From positions 1 through 64,000 of the forward strand of contig NZ_VUMR01000002.1 of NCBI RefSeq assembly GCF_009696075.1: a stretch of DNA of 64,000 bases, in the 5' to 3' direction. Origin of the DNA: Holdemanella porci. Its GTDB lineage: Bacteria > Bacillota_I > Bacilli_A > Erysipelotrichales > Erysipelotrichaceae. Position 1 is the first letter of the stretch; each line of letters starts with the position of its first letter. Both the position numbers and the translations under genes were made by a program. The notes below the pieces were generated by a model. It was given only the letters and a program-made list of their open reading frames with translations. It was not told where the DNA came from and did not search any database. Positions 35,022 to 43,795 of this stretch are shown piece after piece.

Positions 35022-35370
35022 TGGGTATGCGAGTGAAGTAAGTCTAGTGTGTTTATTTCTAGTGCTTCAGATTGTATCCTTTTTATCGTTGAGTACCCTT
35101 CAAAATGTGTATTTATTAAAGGCTAATCAACAAAATATTCTTGAACTATCCATTGTAGATCATGCCAAGCATATGATCCATCATAATAATCGCATTAAGT
35201 TATGTCATACGAGTGAAAAAATAATAAAGGACAAAGATGAAAGGATACAGAATATAGATGTGCATTTTGAAGATCAAAAGACTTTTATTGAATGTACATA
35301 TTTAGATGTTTCAATGAAAATCTATTATGATGATAAGGCAATCGTTTCGGTTGATATTGACGAACAATGA
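35002..35370 (+). CDS. ComGG-position membrane-anchored protein
   Basis: This 122-aa protein has a hydrophobic N-terminal helix (VSLVCLFLVLQIVSFLSLS) after the short leader MTLNSINGYASE, and a C-terminal beta-rich part. It is last in the comG series, matching the poorly conserved ComGG. The frame is open further upstream (to 34912), but ATG 35002 gives the pilin-like N-terminus. Its end carries the leuS promoter. Confidence 0.65.
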   Translation: MTLNSINGYASEVSLVCLFLVLQIVSFLSLSTLQNVYLLKANQQNILELSIVDHAKHMIHHNNRIKLCHTSEKIIKDKDERIQNIDVHFEDQKTFIECTYLDVSMKIYYDDKAIVSVDIDEQ

Positions 35371-35385
35371 AAAAAAAGATAAAAT
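35357..35385 (+). promoter_or_regulatory. leuS promoter
   Basis: -35 TTGACG (35357-35362), 17-nt spacer, -10 TAAAAT (35380-35385), at the 3' end of the last comG gene. Confidence 0.65.
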
Positions 35386-35389
35386 TGAT

Positions 35390-35604
35390 GCATAGCGATG
35401 AATTAGAGTAGTAGAAGGAAATGACAATTTTTAGAGAGCTAAAGTTGGTGAAATTTAGCATTGTACAGCCTTTGAACTTGCTAAGGAGCTGATGAGTAAT
35501 GTTATCCGTATACTCTGCGATAAAGAGTTTGAGGGGCACAATGAGAATTGTGAACTAAGGTGGTACCGCGTACAAACGTCCTTAGATTTCAAGGACGTTT
35601 TTTA
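35390..35604 (+). promoter_or_regulatory. T-box leader of leuS, Leu specifier CTT
   Basis: The leader shows stem I elements (GCGATGA, AGAGAGC, TTGGTGAAA), a specifier context GAACTTGCTAAGGAGC with CTT at 35477-35479, and the T-box core AAGGTGGTACCGCG (35557-35570). It ends in the terminator ACGTCCTT/AAGGACGT plus T run (35576-35604). Uncharged tRNA-Leu would favour the antiterminator. Confidence 0.93.
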
Positions 35605-35622
35605 TTTTAATAGGAGGCTAAT

Positions 35623-38037
35623 ATGTACGATCATTTAGAAGTAGAAAAGAAATGGCAGAAATATTGGGCAGATCATGAAACATTCAAAACCGATGTTTGG
35701 GATTTTTCAAAACCTAAATTTTATGCACTAGACATGTTCCCATACCCAAGTGGTGTCGGATTGCATGCTGGACACCCAGAAGGATATACGGCTACAGATA
35801 TTGTTTCGCGTATGAAACGTATGCAAGGATATAATGTGCTTCACCCAATGGGATATGATTCATTTGGACTTCCAGCTGAACAATATGCTGTTCAAACAGG
35901 AAATAATCCAAATGGCTTTACACAAACAAATATAAAGACTTTCACAAAACAGTTGCAGGAATTAGGATTTGACTATGACTGGTCAAAAATGATCGCAACA
36001 TCTGATCCAGAATTCTATCATTGGACACAATGGATTTTTAAACAATTGTATAAAGATGGCTATGCCAAATATGTAGATATGCCAGTAAACTGGTGTGAAG
36101 AATTGGGTACAGTATTATCGAATGATGAAGTTATCGATGGTAAGAGTGAACGTGGTGGATATCCAGTTGTTCGTAAAAATATGAAACAACTATGTATCGA
36201 CCAGGCTGCTTTTGCGGAACGATTACTAGAAGGTTTAAATGAAATTGACTGGCCAGAATCGACAAAGGAAATGCAAAGAAACTGGATTGGCCGTTCAACG
36301 GGTGTTGAGGTTCAATTTGAAATCGTAGGTGGAGGAAAATTCTCTATCTTTACAACATGTATCGAAACAATTTATGGTATTACATTCATGGTACTTGCAC
36401 CAGATGGAGATTTAGTGCAGGAATTAATGCCTAGAATTAAAAATCAGGATGAAGTAAAAGCTTATATTCAAGAAACGGTTTCAAAATCTGAAATGGACCG
36501 TACAGAATTGAATAAAGGAAAAACAGGATGTCGTCTAGAAGGTATTAAAGCCATCAACCCAGTCAATGGCAAAGAAGTTGAAGTCTTTATTGGAGATTTC
36601 GTTTTGGCAAATTATGGAACGGGTGCTGTTATGGCTGTACCAAGTCATGATCAACGTGACTTTGAATATGCGATTGCCCACAATATTGACAGGATTCAAG
36701 TTATCGAAGGACAAGACGTAAGTGAGCATGCCTTTGAAAAACAGGACTATTTAGGAAAAGGCTGCAAGCTAATCAACTCCGAAGAATTTACTGGTCTTAC
36801 TGTAGAAGAGGCAAAAGTAGCTATCACTAAAAAATTAGTGGATATGGGGATTGCCAAAGAAACAGTAAACTATCGTTTCCGTGAATGGATTTTTGCTCGT
36901 CAGCGTTATTGGGGAGAACCAGTACCAATCGTACACTTAGAAGATGGAACGGACTATGTTCTTCCAGATGAAGAATTGCCGTTGATTTTACCGGAGTTAG
37001 AAGACTATAAGGGACACAATGGAAAAGCGCCACTTGAAAATGCGACAGAATGGAAACAATACAACCAAAATGGTGTAAAGGGTGTTCGTGAAACAAGTAC
37101 AATGCCTGGTTCTGCCGGATCATCATGGTATTATTTACGTTATATTGATCCACACAATGATAAACAATTGGCCGATCCAGAATTATTAAAGCACTGGATG
37201 CCTGTTGATTTATATGTGGGTGGACCAGAACATGCGGTAGGACATTTGATGTATTCACGTATCTGGAACAACTATCTATACGATAAGGGTATTGTGGCAT
37301 GTAAAGAACCATTCAAAAAATTAGTACACCAAGGTATGATCTTAGGTGAAAACGGAATTAAAATGGGAAAACGATTCCCTAAATATGTTGTCAATCCTTC
37401 AGACATCGTAAAAAAATATGGTGCCGATACACTACGTTTATATGAAATGTTCATGGGACCATTGGAACAAAGTAAACCATGGTCCATGGCTGGATGTGAT
37501 GGTGCTAGAAGATGGATTGATCGTGTTTATCGTTTATTTATTGAATCTGGTAAAATCACAGATACAAACGATGGTAAATTAGATAAAGTCTATAATCAGA
37601 CTGTTAAAAAGGTTACCGAAGATTATGAATCATTAGGATTCAATACAGCTATTTCACAAATGATGATCTTTGTGAATGAAGCATATAAGGCTGACACCGT
37701 TTATAAACCATATGCCGAAGGAATCGTGAAGATGCTTTCATGTATTACACCTCATATTGGTGAAGAAATGTGGCAATTATTAGGTCACGAATCTACAATA
37801 GCGTATGAGCCTTGGCCAACATATGATGAAGCTAAATTAGTGGAAGATACAATCACTTGTGTTGTTCAGGTCAATGGTAAAGTACGTGGTAAATTTGAAG
37901 CGGCTGTTGGTTCTAGCAATGAAGAACTTCAAAAACAAGCGATGGAACTTGAAACAGTTCAACGCCAGCTTGAAGGAAAGACAATTCGTAAAGTGATCGT
38001 TGTTAAGGGTAAAGTTGTAAACATTGTTGCCAACTAA
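35623..38037 (+). CDS. leuS: Leucyl-tRNA synthetase
   Basis: Class I synthetase of 804 aa with HxGH as HAGHPEGYT (~residues 47-55). The CP1 editing domain keeps GTGAVMAVPSHDQRDFE with the editing Asp. Two signatures differ from textbook: the KMSKS loop reads KMGKR (~residue 576), and the threonine-rich editing motif usually TTRPDT reads TTCIET (~245-250). RBS AGGAGG. Controlled by the upstream T-box. Confidence 0.95.
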   Translation: MYDHLEVEKKWQKYWADHETFKTDVWDFSKPKFYALDMFPYPSGVGLHAGHPEGYTATDIVSRMKRMQGYNVLHPMGYDSFGLPAEQYAVQTGNNPNGFTQTNIKTFTKQLQELGFDYDWSKMIATSDPEFYHWTQWIFKQLYKDGYAKYVDMPVNWCEELGTVLSNDEVIDGKSERGGYPVVRKNMKQLCIDQAAFAERLLEGLNEIDWPESTKEMQRNWIGRSTGVEVQFEIVGGGKFSIFTTCIETIYGITFMVLAPDGDLVQELMPRIKNQDEVKAYIQETVSKSEMDRTELNKGKTGCRLEGIKAINPVNGKEVEVFIGDFVLANYGTGAVMAVPSHDQRDFEYAIAHNIDRIQVIEGQDVSEHAFEKQDYLGKGCKLINSEEFTGLTVEEAKVAITKKLVDMGIAKETVNYRFREWIFARQRYWGEPVPIVHLEDGTDYVLPDEELPLILPELEDYKGHNGKAPLENATEWKQYNQNGVKGVRETSTMPGSAGSSWYYLRYIDPHNDKQLADPELLKHWMPVDLYVGGPEHAVGHLMYSRIWNNYLYDKGIVACKEPFKKLVHQGMILGENGIKMGKRFPKYVVNPSDIVKKYGADTLRLYEMFMGPLEQSKPWSMAGCDGARRWIDRVYRLFIESGKITDTNDGKLDKVYNQTVKKVTEDYESLGFNTAISQMMIFVNEAYKADTVYKPYAEGIVKMLSCITPHIGEEMWQLLGHESTIAYEPWPTYDEAKLVEDTITCVVQVNGKVRGKFEAAVGSSNEELQKQAMELETVQRQLEGKTIRKVIVVKGKVVNIVAN

Positions 38038-38049
38038 GAAGGTGTGTTT

Positions 38050-39303
38050 ATGCAAATCAAAACCATAAGTATCCAAAAATATCATGAATATTTGGATACG
38101 ATTCATGAAAAAGAGTTTCTTCAATCCGACTATCAAGGTATGAAATTCTCGCAGCGAGGATGGGAAGTTGAATATATTGAAGCCATAAAAGACGGTAAGA
38201 CAGTTGCCTTTAGTATGATTGCCTGTATGCCGTTAATGAAAGTATTTAAATATTGTTATATTCCTAGAGGATTCTTTATGGACTATCATTCAAAAGAAGA
38301 TGTGATTTCTTTTACATCTTCTTTGAAAGAGTATTTAAAAAAGAAAAATGTGATCTATGCTGAAATTGATCCGTGCATTGAATTTGTACAAAGAGACAAA
38401 GACGGAAATATCGTTGAGAATGGTTACGACAACAAAGATGTCGTAGAAAATCTAAAGGCAGCTGGCTTTTTACATTTGCCAATGAAACCAGGCTATGACA
38501 TCTCTAAAGAGTGTCGCTGGGTTTCTGTTTTGAATCTAAAAGGTAAGACAAAAGAAGAAATCTTTAAAGAGTTTTCATATCAGACACGACAAGACATTCG
38601 TACTTATGAAAAATATTGTGTGAAGACGCGTGTCTTGAATGAAGATCAATTAGATGTACTGGATGAAATGGAAAAGGAAACCAGTGAAAGACAAGACTTT
38701 GAAGCTATGAGTTTGGATTACTATAAAGATTTATATAAATTTTATGGCAAATCCCATATTGAAACGGTATTGTCTTATCTCGATCTAGATGCTTATGCGA
38801 TTAAGATGCAAAGTGAGTTTGATAAGACTTCAAAAGATATTGAAAAGACAAAGGCTTTCCTGGAACAGAATCCTGGTAATGTCAAAAAGGAAAAACGTTT
38901 AAAGACGGATGAAGAATACTACAATTCTTTACTGAAGAAGCTTTCGCATATTGAAGAATTGAAACAAGAGTATGGTAAAGAGATTCCTTTGGCATGTTGT
39001 TTATTTGTCAAATATGGACATCAAATCGTATATCTAGTTGGTTCTAGTAACTATGAACATAGAGTTTTTAGAGGCCCTTATGCGATTCAATGGAAGATGA
39101 TTCAAGAAGCTATTGATGAAGGCTATGATCTATATAATTTCTATGGGATTAGTGGATACTTTCATAAGGATGAAGAAGGGTATGGTGTATTTGACTACAA
39201 GCGTGGTTATAATGCGGTTGTACGTGAATATATTGGTAACTTCATCCTTCCATGTAAACCATTTATTTTTAAAATTTACAACAATTTAAAACATATTTAT
39301 TGA
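38050..39303 (+). CDS. FemABX-family aminoacyltransferase (interpeptide bridge)
   Basis: Fem proteins transfer amino acids from aminoacyl-tRNA to lipid II or its precursor. The 417-aa product has the twin GNAT-like folds (YIPRGFFMDY near ~75 and GPYAIQWKMIQEAI near ~340) and a helical coiled-coil arm (~residues 255-315), characteristic of FemA/FemX. ATG 38050 follows AAGGTG; the GTG six bases earlier is part of that site. Adjacent leuS is suggestive, but the amino acid transferred cannot be told. Confidence 0.85.
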   Translation: MQIKTISIQKYHEYLDTIHEKEFLQSDYQGMKFSQRGWEVEYIEAIKDGKTVAFSMIACMPLMKVFKYCYIPRGFFMDYHSKEDVISFTSSLKEYLKKKNVIYAEIDPCIEFVQRDKDGNIVENGYDNKDVVENLKAAGFLHLPMKPGYDISKECRWVSVLNLKGKTKEEIFKEFSYQTRQDIRTYEKYCVKTRVLNEDQLDVLDEMEKETSERQDFEAMSLDYYKDLYKFYGKSHIETVLSYLDLDAYAIKMQSEFDKTSKDIEKTKAFLEQNPGNVKKEKRLKTDEEYYNSLLKKLSHIEELKQEYGKEIPLACCLFVKYGHQIVYLVGSSNYEHRVFRGPYAIQWKMIQEAIDEGYDLYNFYGISGYFHKDEEGYGVFDYKRGYNAVVREYIGNFILPCKPFIFKIYNNLKHIY

Positions 39304-39328
39304 GTTTAGATTCTAGATTCGATATAAT
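39300..39328 (+). promoter_or_regulatory. tyrS promoter
   Basis: -35 TTGAGT (39300-39305), 17-nt spacer, -10 TATAAT (39323-39328). Confidence 0.65.
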
Positions 39329-39334
39329 AAATTC

Positions 39335-39538
39335 GCTATGATAAGAAAGAGTACACAGATTATCTATTTCTTAGAGAGAAACTGGCTGGTGAAAAGTTTC
39401 AAATAGACCTGCGGAATACACCTTGGAGCTTCAATTTTGACGTATACCTGCGTTAAAGGTTTAAGTGCATACAAAAAATATTTTGTATGAAGTAAGGTGG
39501 TACCGCGATTCAATCGTCCTTATAGGGCGATTTTTTTT
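39335..39538 (+). promoter_or_regulatory. T-box leader of tyrS, Tyr specifier TAC
   Basis: Stem I elements (TTAGAGAGAAACTGGCTGGTG), specifier context GGAATACACCTTGGAGC with TAC at 39417-39419, and the T-box core AAGGTGGTACCGCG (39494-39507). The terminator ATCGTCC/GGGCGAT plus T run lies at 39513-39538. Confidence 0.95.
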
Positions 39539-39556
39539 ATTTTCAGGGAGGACAAA

Positions 39557-40789
39557 ATGGAATTATTTGAAGAATTGAAATGGCGTGGGCTTGTTGACAA
39601 CGTCACAAGTGAAGAAGTAGAAGATGTCATCAATAATGGAGAAGTTACATTCTATATTGGTACAGATCCAACGGCAGATAGCTTGCACATTGGACACTAT
39701 TCATCATTGTTGATGGCAAAACGTTTAGAAAAACATGGACATCACCCAATCATGTTGGTGGGTGGAGCCACTGGATTTATTGGAGATCCAAAGGCAACTG
39801 GAGAAAGAAGTATGTTGACTCCAGAAGTATTAAAATCAAATTATGATGCATTACATGCACAAATCTCTAAATTATGGGGCTTTGACATGGTCAATAACTT
39901 AGATTGGACAAAAGATATCACAATTATTGATTTTTTACGTGACTATGGAAAATTGTTCAACGTAAACTATATGTTGAATAAAGAAACTGTTAAAAAACGT
40001 TTAGATTCAGGAATCAGTTATACAGAATTTTCTTATATGATCCTTCAATCTTTGGACTTCTTAAATCTATACCAGACAAGAGGTTGTACAATGCAGATAG
40101 GTGGACAGGACCAATGGGGAAATATCACTTCAGGTCTAGAGTTAATTCGTAAAAAATGTGGTGCAGACGTGAAATGTTATGGTTTGACTATGCCATTAAT
40201 TACGAAAGCGGATGGAACTAAATTTGGTAAGAGTGAAACAGGAACGGTTTGGTTGGATCCTAAAAAGACTTCACCTTATGAATTATATCAATTCTTATTC
40301 AACACGGATGATTCAAAGGTCATTGAATATTTAAAGAAACTAACATTCCTAACAAAAGAAGAAATTGATGCTTTAGAAGTATCTTTAAAGGAAGATGCTG
40401 GAAGACGTGAGGCACAAAAGAAATTGGCTGAAGAAGTTGTACGTGATTTACATGGTGAAGAAGGCTTAGAATCGGCTTTAAATATCACAAACGCATTATT
40501 TAGAGGTCAACTCAATGATTTGGATGAACAACAACGTTTAGATGCGGTTAAAAACATGGATAAAGTTGACCAAGAAGCTGGAAAGACTTTAATCGATGTT
40601 TTAGTGGAGGCTAAGATTGCTTCGAGTCGTCGTGAAGCTAGAGAGTGGATCAAAGGAAACTCCATTAGCTTAAACGGTGTCAAAGTCAATGATGAAACTT
40701 TAGTTATTGATTCTACTCAAGCATATGTATCTAACTATGTAATCATTCGTCGTGGTAAGAAAAGATATTATTGTTTAAATTTGAAATAA
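39557..40789 (+). CDS. tyrS: Tyrosyl-tRNA synthetase
   Basis: Class I synthetase of 410 aa. HIGH motif as LHIGHY (~residues 42-47), the Tyr pocket (GGQDQWGN, ~190) and the KMSKS loop as KFGKS (~229-233). A C-terminal S4 RNA-binding domain follows (ASSRREAREWIKGNSISLNG). GGGAGGAC lies before ATG 39557. Regulated by the upstream T-box. Confidence 0.96.
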   Translation: MELFEELKWRGLVDNVTSEEVEDVINNGEVTFYIGTDPTADSLHIGHYSSLLMAKRLEKHGHHPIMLVGGATGFIGDPKATGERSMLTPEVLKSNYDALHAQISKLWGFDMVNNLDWTKDITIIDFLRDYGKLFNVNYMLNKETVKKRLDSGISYTEFSYMILQSLDFLNLYQTRGCTMQIGGQDQWGNITSGLELIRKKCGADVKCYGLTMPLITKADGTKFGKSETGTVWLDPKKTSPYELYQFLFNTDDSKVIEYLKKLTFLTKEEIDALEVSLKEDAGRREAQKKLAEEVVRDLHGEEGLESALNITNALFRGQLNDLDEQQRLDAVKNMDKVDQEAGKTLIDVLVEAKIASSRREAREWIKGNSISLNGVKVNDETLVIDSTQAYVSNYVIIRRGKKRYYCLNLK

Positions 40790-40793
40790 ATAA

Positions 40794-40837
40794 AAATACG
40801 TGGTTAGACATGTTTGCCTTGCCACGTATTTCTTTTT
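40794..40837. terminator. Bidirectional terminator tyrS / radical SAM gene
   Basis: Ten-bp stem AAATACGTGG/CCACGTATTT around an 18-nt loop, T-rich on both sides. The stop codon of the minus-strand gene lies in the loop. Confidence 0.7.
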
Positions 40838-41733
40838 ACCATTAACTTATCAATTTCATTTGTCACAATCGTTTTCTTGATTGTCCATTTTGGTTCTATT
40901 AAATCTTTCGCAATTCCATCACCTGTTAAACGTTCAATGATGACTTCTTGGGGTAATAACTCCAATTGATCGACTACAATATCGACATATTCTTCTAAAG
41001 TTAAAATATGAAATGGTTCTTTTTCATATTCTTTGGCCATTTGTGTCCCTTCAATCAAATGCAGCATATGGATCTTAATCGCATCGACAGGATGTTTGGC
41101 AATCTGTTTGACAGTTTCTAACATATCTTGTTTGTTTTCACCTGGAAGTCCATTGATAATATGGACACATGTTTTGATGTTTGTGTCCTTTAATTTGTCT
41201 AACCAATCAAACACAATTTGTGTTGAATGTTTTCGATTACACTTTTCCATTGTATCTTCATGTACACTTTGAAGGCCTAATTCAAGCCAGACTTCTTTAT
41301 TTTGACTATTTAAGTAGTCTATAATTTCATCATTTAAACAATCAGCACGAGTCGCAATCGCAACACCAGGAATATTTGGATTTTTAAAGAAAGGGTCATA
41401 TATTTTTTTCAAGATAAATAGTGGAGCATATGTATTGGAATAACTTTGAAAATACGCAAATCCAATACAATCGGGCCACTTATTTTGCATGCGCTTTAAG
41501 CCTTCTTGATATTGTTTCTGCAACGAATCATCAAAACATAAAATACTATCACCTGAGCCCATACTTGAACAGAAAGTGCATCCTCCTGTTCCTTTAAATC
41601 CATCACGGTTTGGACAGGTAAAACCTGCATTTAATGGAATCTTCGCTACTTTTTGATGGTATTTATTGCGAAAATAATAATTAATGGTTTGATACCTTTT
41701 ATTGTCATTTGAATAAGGATAAGGATTGTTCAT
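40804..41733 (-). CDS. TIGR01212-type radical SAM protein (YtqA-like)
   Basis: The 309-aa product starts MNNPYPYSNDNKRYQTINYY and has the family's spaced cluster motif FTCPNRDGFKGTGGCTFCSS (Cys at 38, 50, 53, i.e. a long first gap). The radical SAM barrel follows (ELGLQSVHEDTMEKCNRKH). Family members are of unproven function, perhaps tRNA-related. ATG 41733 follows GGGTGAT; a TTG 12 nt upstream is less likely. Confidence 0.85.
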   Translation of the reverse strand: MNNPYPYSNDNKRYQTINYYFRNKYHQKVAKIPLNAGFTCPNRDGFKGTGGCTFCSSMGSGDSILCFDDSLQKQYQEGLKRMQNKWPDCIGFAYFQSYSNTYAPLFILKKIYDPFFKNPNIPGVAIATRADCLNDEIIDYLNSQNKEVWLELGLQSVHEDTMEKCNRKHSTQIVFDWLDKLKDTNIKTCVHIINGLPGENKQDMLETVKQIAKHPVDAIKIHMLHLIEGTQMAKEYEKEPFHILTLEEYVDIVVDQLELLPQEVIIERLTGDGIAKDLIEPKWTIKKTIVTNEIDKLMVKRNTWQGKHV

Positions 41734-41762
41734 TGTATCACCCAAAACATTCTAACATAAAA

Positions 41763-41784
41763 AGAAACCGCATGTGCAGTTTCT
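41763..41784 (-). terminator. Terminator of the DAHP synthase gene
   Basis: Stem AGAAACTGCA/TGCGGTTTCT (one G-T pair) on the minus strand, followed by TTTTTATG. Confidence 0.7.
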
Positions 41785-42797
41785 TATAACTCTCTTCCAA
41801 TAACTTTTGCGATGGCTTTTCCTTTTTCAACAAGTTCGGCATAACGTTTTGGTTTTAAGCTTTGAGCACCATCACTCCAAGCATCTTCTGGATCGTCATG
41901 CACTTCAATGATCAATCCATCAGCACCAGCTGCAATAGCGGCAAGGGATAGGGATTCAATTAATTTATAATCACCAGCAGCATGACTTGGATCAATGATG
42001 ATCGGTAAATGTGTTCTTTCTTTAATGATTGGCACAACACTTAAATCCAAAGTATTACGTGTATAGGTTTCAAATGTACGAATACCACGTTCACAGAAAA
42101 TGACATTTGGATTTCCTTCTGACATAATGTATTCAGCAGCCATGATCCATTCTTGAATCGTAGCACTCATTCCGCGCTTTAATAAAATTGGTTTTTTCGT
42201 TTTTCCTACAGCTTTTAATAAATCGAAGTTTTGCATATTACGTGCACCAATCTGAATGATATCTACATTCTCTACGAATTCATCTAAATGTTCTGCACTC
42301 ATTAGTTCAGATACAATAGGAAGTCCTGTTTCTTCTCTAGCTTTTACCATGGCCATGATTCCTGCAGTACCCATACCTTGGAATGCGTATGGACTTGTTC
42401 TAGGCTTATAAGCGCCACCTCTTAACATATCAGCACCGGCTGCTTTTACTTCTTTGGCAATACGACAGATTTGGTCTTCGCCCTCAACAGAACATGGACC
42501 TGCAATCATCGCTATTTTTTTGCCACCGATTTGAATACCATTCACATCTACAATGGTATCCTCTGGATGAAACATACGGTTGGCCAATTTATAAGGTTGA
42601 GCGACACGCTGAACATTGTAGACGATAGGGTTAGCCATAACGCTTTTTTCATCAACAACACTTGTATCTCCAACCAATCCAAAGACGTTATAGTTATCGC
42701 CTTGAATCATTGTGACATGAAGATTCATGCCTTCAAATTTGTCAATCAATTTGTCGACATCGTGTTTGGGTGCATTTTTCTTTAAAGTAATAATCAT
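41784..42797 (-). CDS. aroF: 3-deoxy-7-phosphoheptulonate (DAHP) synthase
   Basis: First enzyme of the shikimate pathway, condensing PEP and erythrose-4-phosphate. The 337-aa product is the AroA-I-beta type: an N-terminal ferredoxin-like regulatory domain (MIITLKKNAPKHDVDKLID), then the barrel with IAGPCSVEGEDQ, RGGAYKPRTSPYAFQG, LLKRGMSATIQEW, CERGIRTFE and DPSHAAGD. No chorismate mutase fusion. ATG 42797 follows AAGGAT. Expression is predicted to be controlled by the upstream Tyr/Phe leader-peptide attenuator. Confidence 0.93.
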   Translation of the reverse strand: MIITLKKNAPKHDVDKLIDKFEGMNLHVTMIQGDNYNVFGLVGDTSVVDEKSVMANPIVYNVQRVAQPYKLANRMFHPEDTIVDVNGIQIGGKKIAMIAGPCSVEGEDQICRIAKEVKAAGADMLRGGAYKPRTSPYAFQGMGTAGIMAMVKAREETGLPIVSELMSAEHLDEFVENVDIIQIGARNMQNFDLLKAVGKTKKPILLKRGMSATIQEWIMAAEYIMSEGNPNVIFCERGIRTFETYTRNTLDLSVVPIIKERTHLPIIIDPSHAAGDYKLIESLSLAAIAAGADGLIIEVHDDPEDAWSDGAQSLKPKRYAELVEKGKAIAKVIGREL

Positions 42798-42828
42798 AAT
42801 AATATCCTTCTTTCCATTTGTGAGTAAC

Positions 42829-42912
42829 AAAAAAGCATTAACAGTAAAATTGTTAATGCTTAAAAGCCCTAATTAAAATACCATTCAGTTTTGATTGGTT
42901 TAATTAGGGCTA
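42829..42912 (-). promoter_or_regulatory. Transcription attenuator of the DAHP synthase gene
   Basis: Minus-strand order: a 13-bp hairpin (5' arm 42911-42899, 3' arm 42877-42865), whose 5' arm includes the leader-peptide stop codon, then a terminator hairpin AGCATTAACA/TGTTAATGCT (42860-42834) followed by six T. The 3' arm of the first hairpin plus its flank (TTAAT...GCTT) can instead pair with AAGCATTAA of the terminator, giving an antiterminator. A ribosome stalled on the Tyr/Phe codons would mask the first hairpin's 5' arm and favour that form. Confidence 0.7.
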
Positions 42913-42951
42913 TCTAAAGTAAAAGTAAAAATATGTAGATTGAATGTTCAT
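42910..42951 (-). CDS. Tyr/Phe leader peptide of the DAHP synthase gene
   Basis: A 13-codon ORF, MNIQSTYFYFYFR, has AGGTGA 6 nt before ATG. Six of the seven residues from 7 to 12 onward are alternating Tyr and Phe (three each), the end-products of the pathway opened by the enzyme. It lies right after a promoter and before paired hairpins, as in pheA/trp-type attenuators. Confidence 0.75.
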   Translation of the reverse strand: MNIQSTYFYFYFR

Positions 42952-42968
42952 GTTAATCACCTAGCTAT

Positions 42969-42997
42969 ACTATAGCTTATCCAATGAAAATATGCAA
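42969..42997 (-). promoter_or_regulatory. Promoter of the DAHP synthase leader
   Basis: Minus-strand -35 TTGCAT (42997-42992), 17-nt spacer, -10 TATAGT (42974-42969). The start would be near 42962, 11 nt before the leader-peptide ATG. Confidence 0.65.
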
Positions 42998-43099
42998 GTC
43001 ATTTTCTGAAAGTTGTTACATTTTATCTTGTCAACCTCCTTGGCAAAACTGGTTATATTTTTGTCATTTCTTGTCGAAAAGTGTAAAACAAAATAAACG

Positions 43100-43108
43100 T
43101 GCTATAAT
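43100..43108 (+). promoter_or_regulatory. hpf promoter, extended -10
   Basis: TGCTATAAT (43100-43108) forms an extended -10; no good -35 is seen. Confidence 0.5.
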
Positions 43109-43145
43109 CTAAGTAGCAATACAAATCATATAGGAGGTACATAAT

Positions 43146-43679
43146 ATGAAAGTCAATATTGTAGGAAAAAACATCACTGTAACTCAGGGAATCTCAGATA
43201 AGATTCATAAAAAATTAGATGTTTTAACAAAGTACTTCATTATCGGAGAGGATGATGTAGCCAATGTCTTGGTTCGTACATATCCGACAAAACAAAAAAT
43301 TGAAGTTACAATCCCAACACGTTATGCGATTCTACGTGCCGAGGTTGTAGATGACGATTTATATGCAGCTATTGATCGTGCTGTAGATAAATTGGAAGAT
43401 CAAATTCGTAGAACAAAAACACGTTTAACACGTAAAAATAAAGAATCACTTGCCGAAGCTTTCTTGGATCATGAATTATTTAATGATGAAGATGTAGATG
43501 ATGACGAAGTAGTTCGTACTAAATCTATCGTTCCAAAGGAAATGAGTTTAGATGAAGCTATCATGAAAATGGAATTATTAGGACACGATTTCTTCATTTA
43601 TACAGATGATGAAACAAATAAGATTGCCGTTTGCTACAAACGCCACGATGGTGGCTACGGCTTGATTGAAACGGAATAA
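43146..43679 (+). CDS. hpf: Ribosome hibernation promoting factor (long form)
   Basis: Long HPF dimerises 70S ribosomes into inactive 100S particles. The 177-aa product has the N-terminal ribosome-binding domain (MKVNIVGKNITVTQGISDKI) and, after an acidic linker (~115-125), the dimerisation domain with MSLDEAIMKMELLGHDFFIY. AGGAGGT precedes ATG. It is monocistronic, with a promoter and terminator of its own. The usual neighbour secA is absent. Confidence 0.94.
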   Translation: MKVNIVGKNITVTQGISDKIHKKLDVLTKYFIIGEDDVANVLVRTYPTKQKIEVTIPTRYAILRAEVVDDDLYAAIDRAVDKLEDQIRRTKTRLTRKNKESLAEAFLDHELFNDEDVDDDEVVRTKSIVPKEMSLDEAIMKMELLGHDFFIYTDDETNKIAVCYKRHDGGYGLIETE

Positions 43680-43686
43680 ACGCGTG

Positions 43687-43714
43687 AAAGACATGTCAAA
43701 ATGGCATGTCTTTT
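43687..43714 (+). terminator. hpf terminator
   Basis: Stem AAAGACATG/CATGTCTTT, followed by a short T-rich tail. Confidence 0.65.
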
Positions 43715-43742
43715 GTTTGAAAAGAAAAAAAATAATATAAGT

Positions 43743-43770
43743 TTGAATAAGTTATTCTTTGTGCTATAAT
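43743..43770 (+). promoter_or_regulatory. sepF promoter
   Basis: -35 TTGAAT (43743-43748), 16-nt spacer and extended -10 TGCTATAAT (hexamer 43765-43770). Confidence 0.6.
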
Positions 43771-43795
43771 TATGTTCGTTAAGGAGGTTTTTCCC

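Noticed and set aside
36827-37312. 161-codon ORF on the minus strand
   Set aside because: It lies entirely within leuS, which has unambiguous synthetase motifs; no ribosome-binding site or family resemblance.
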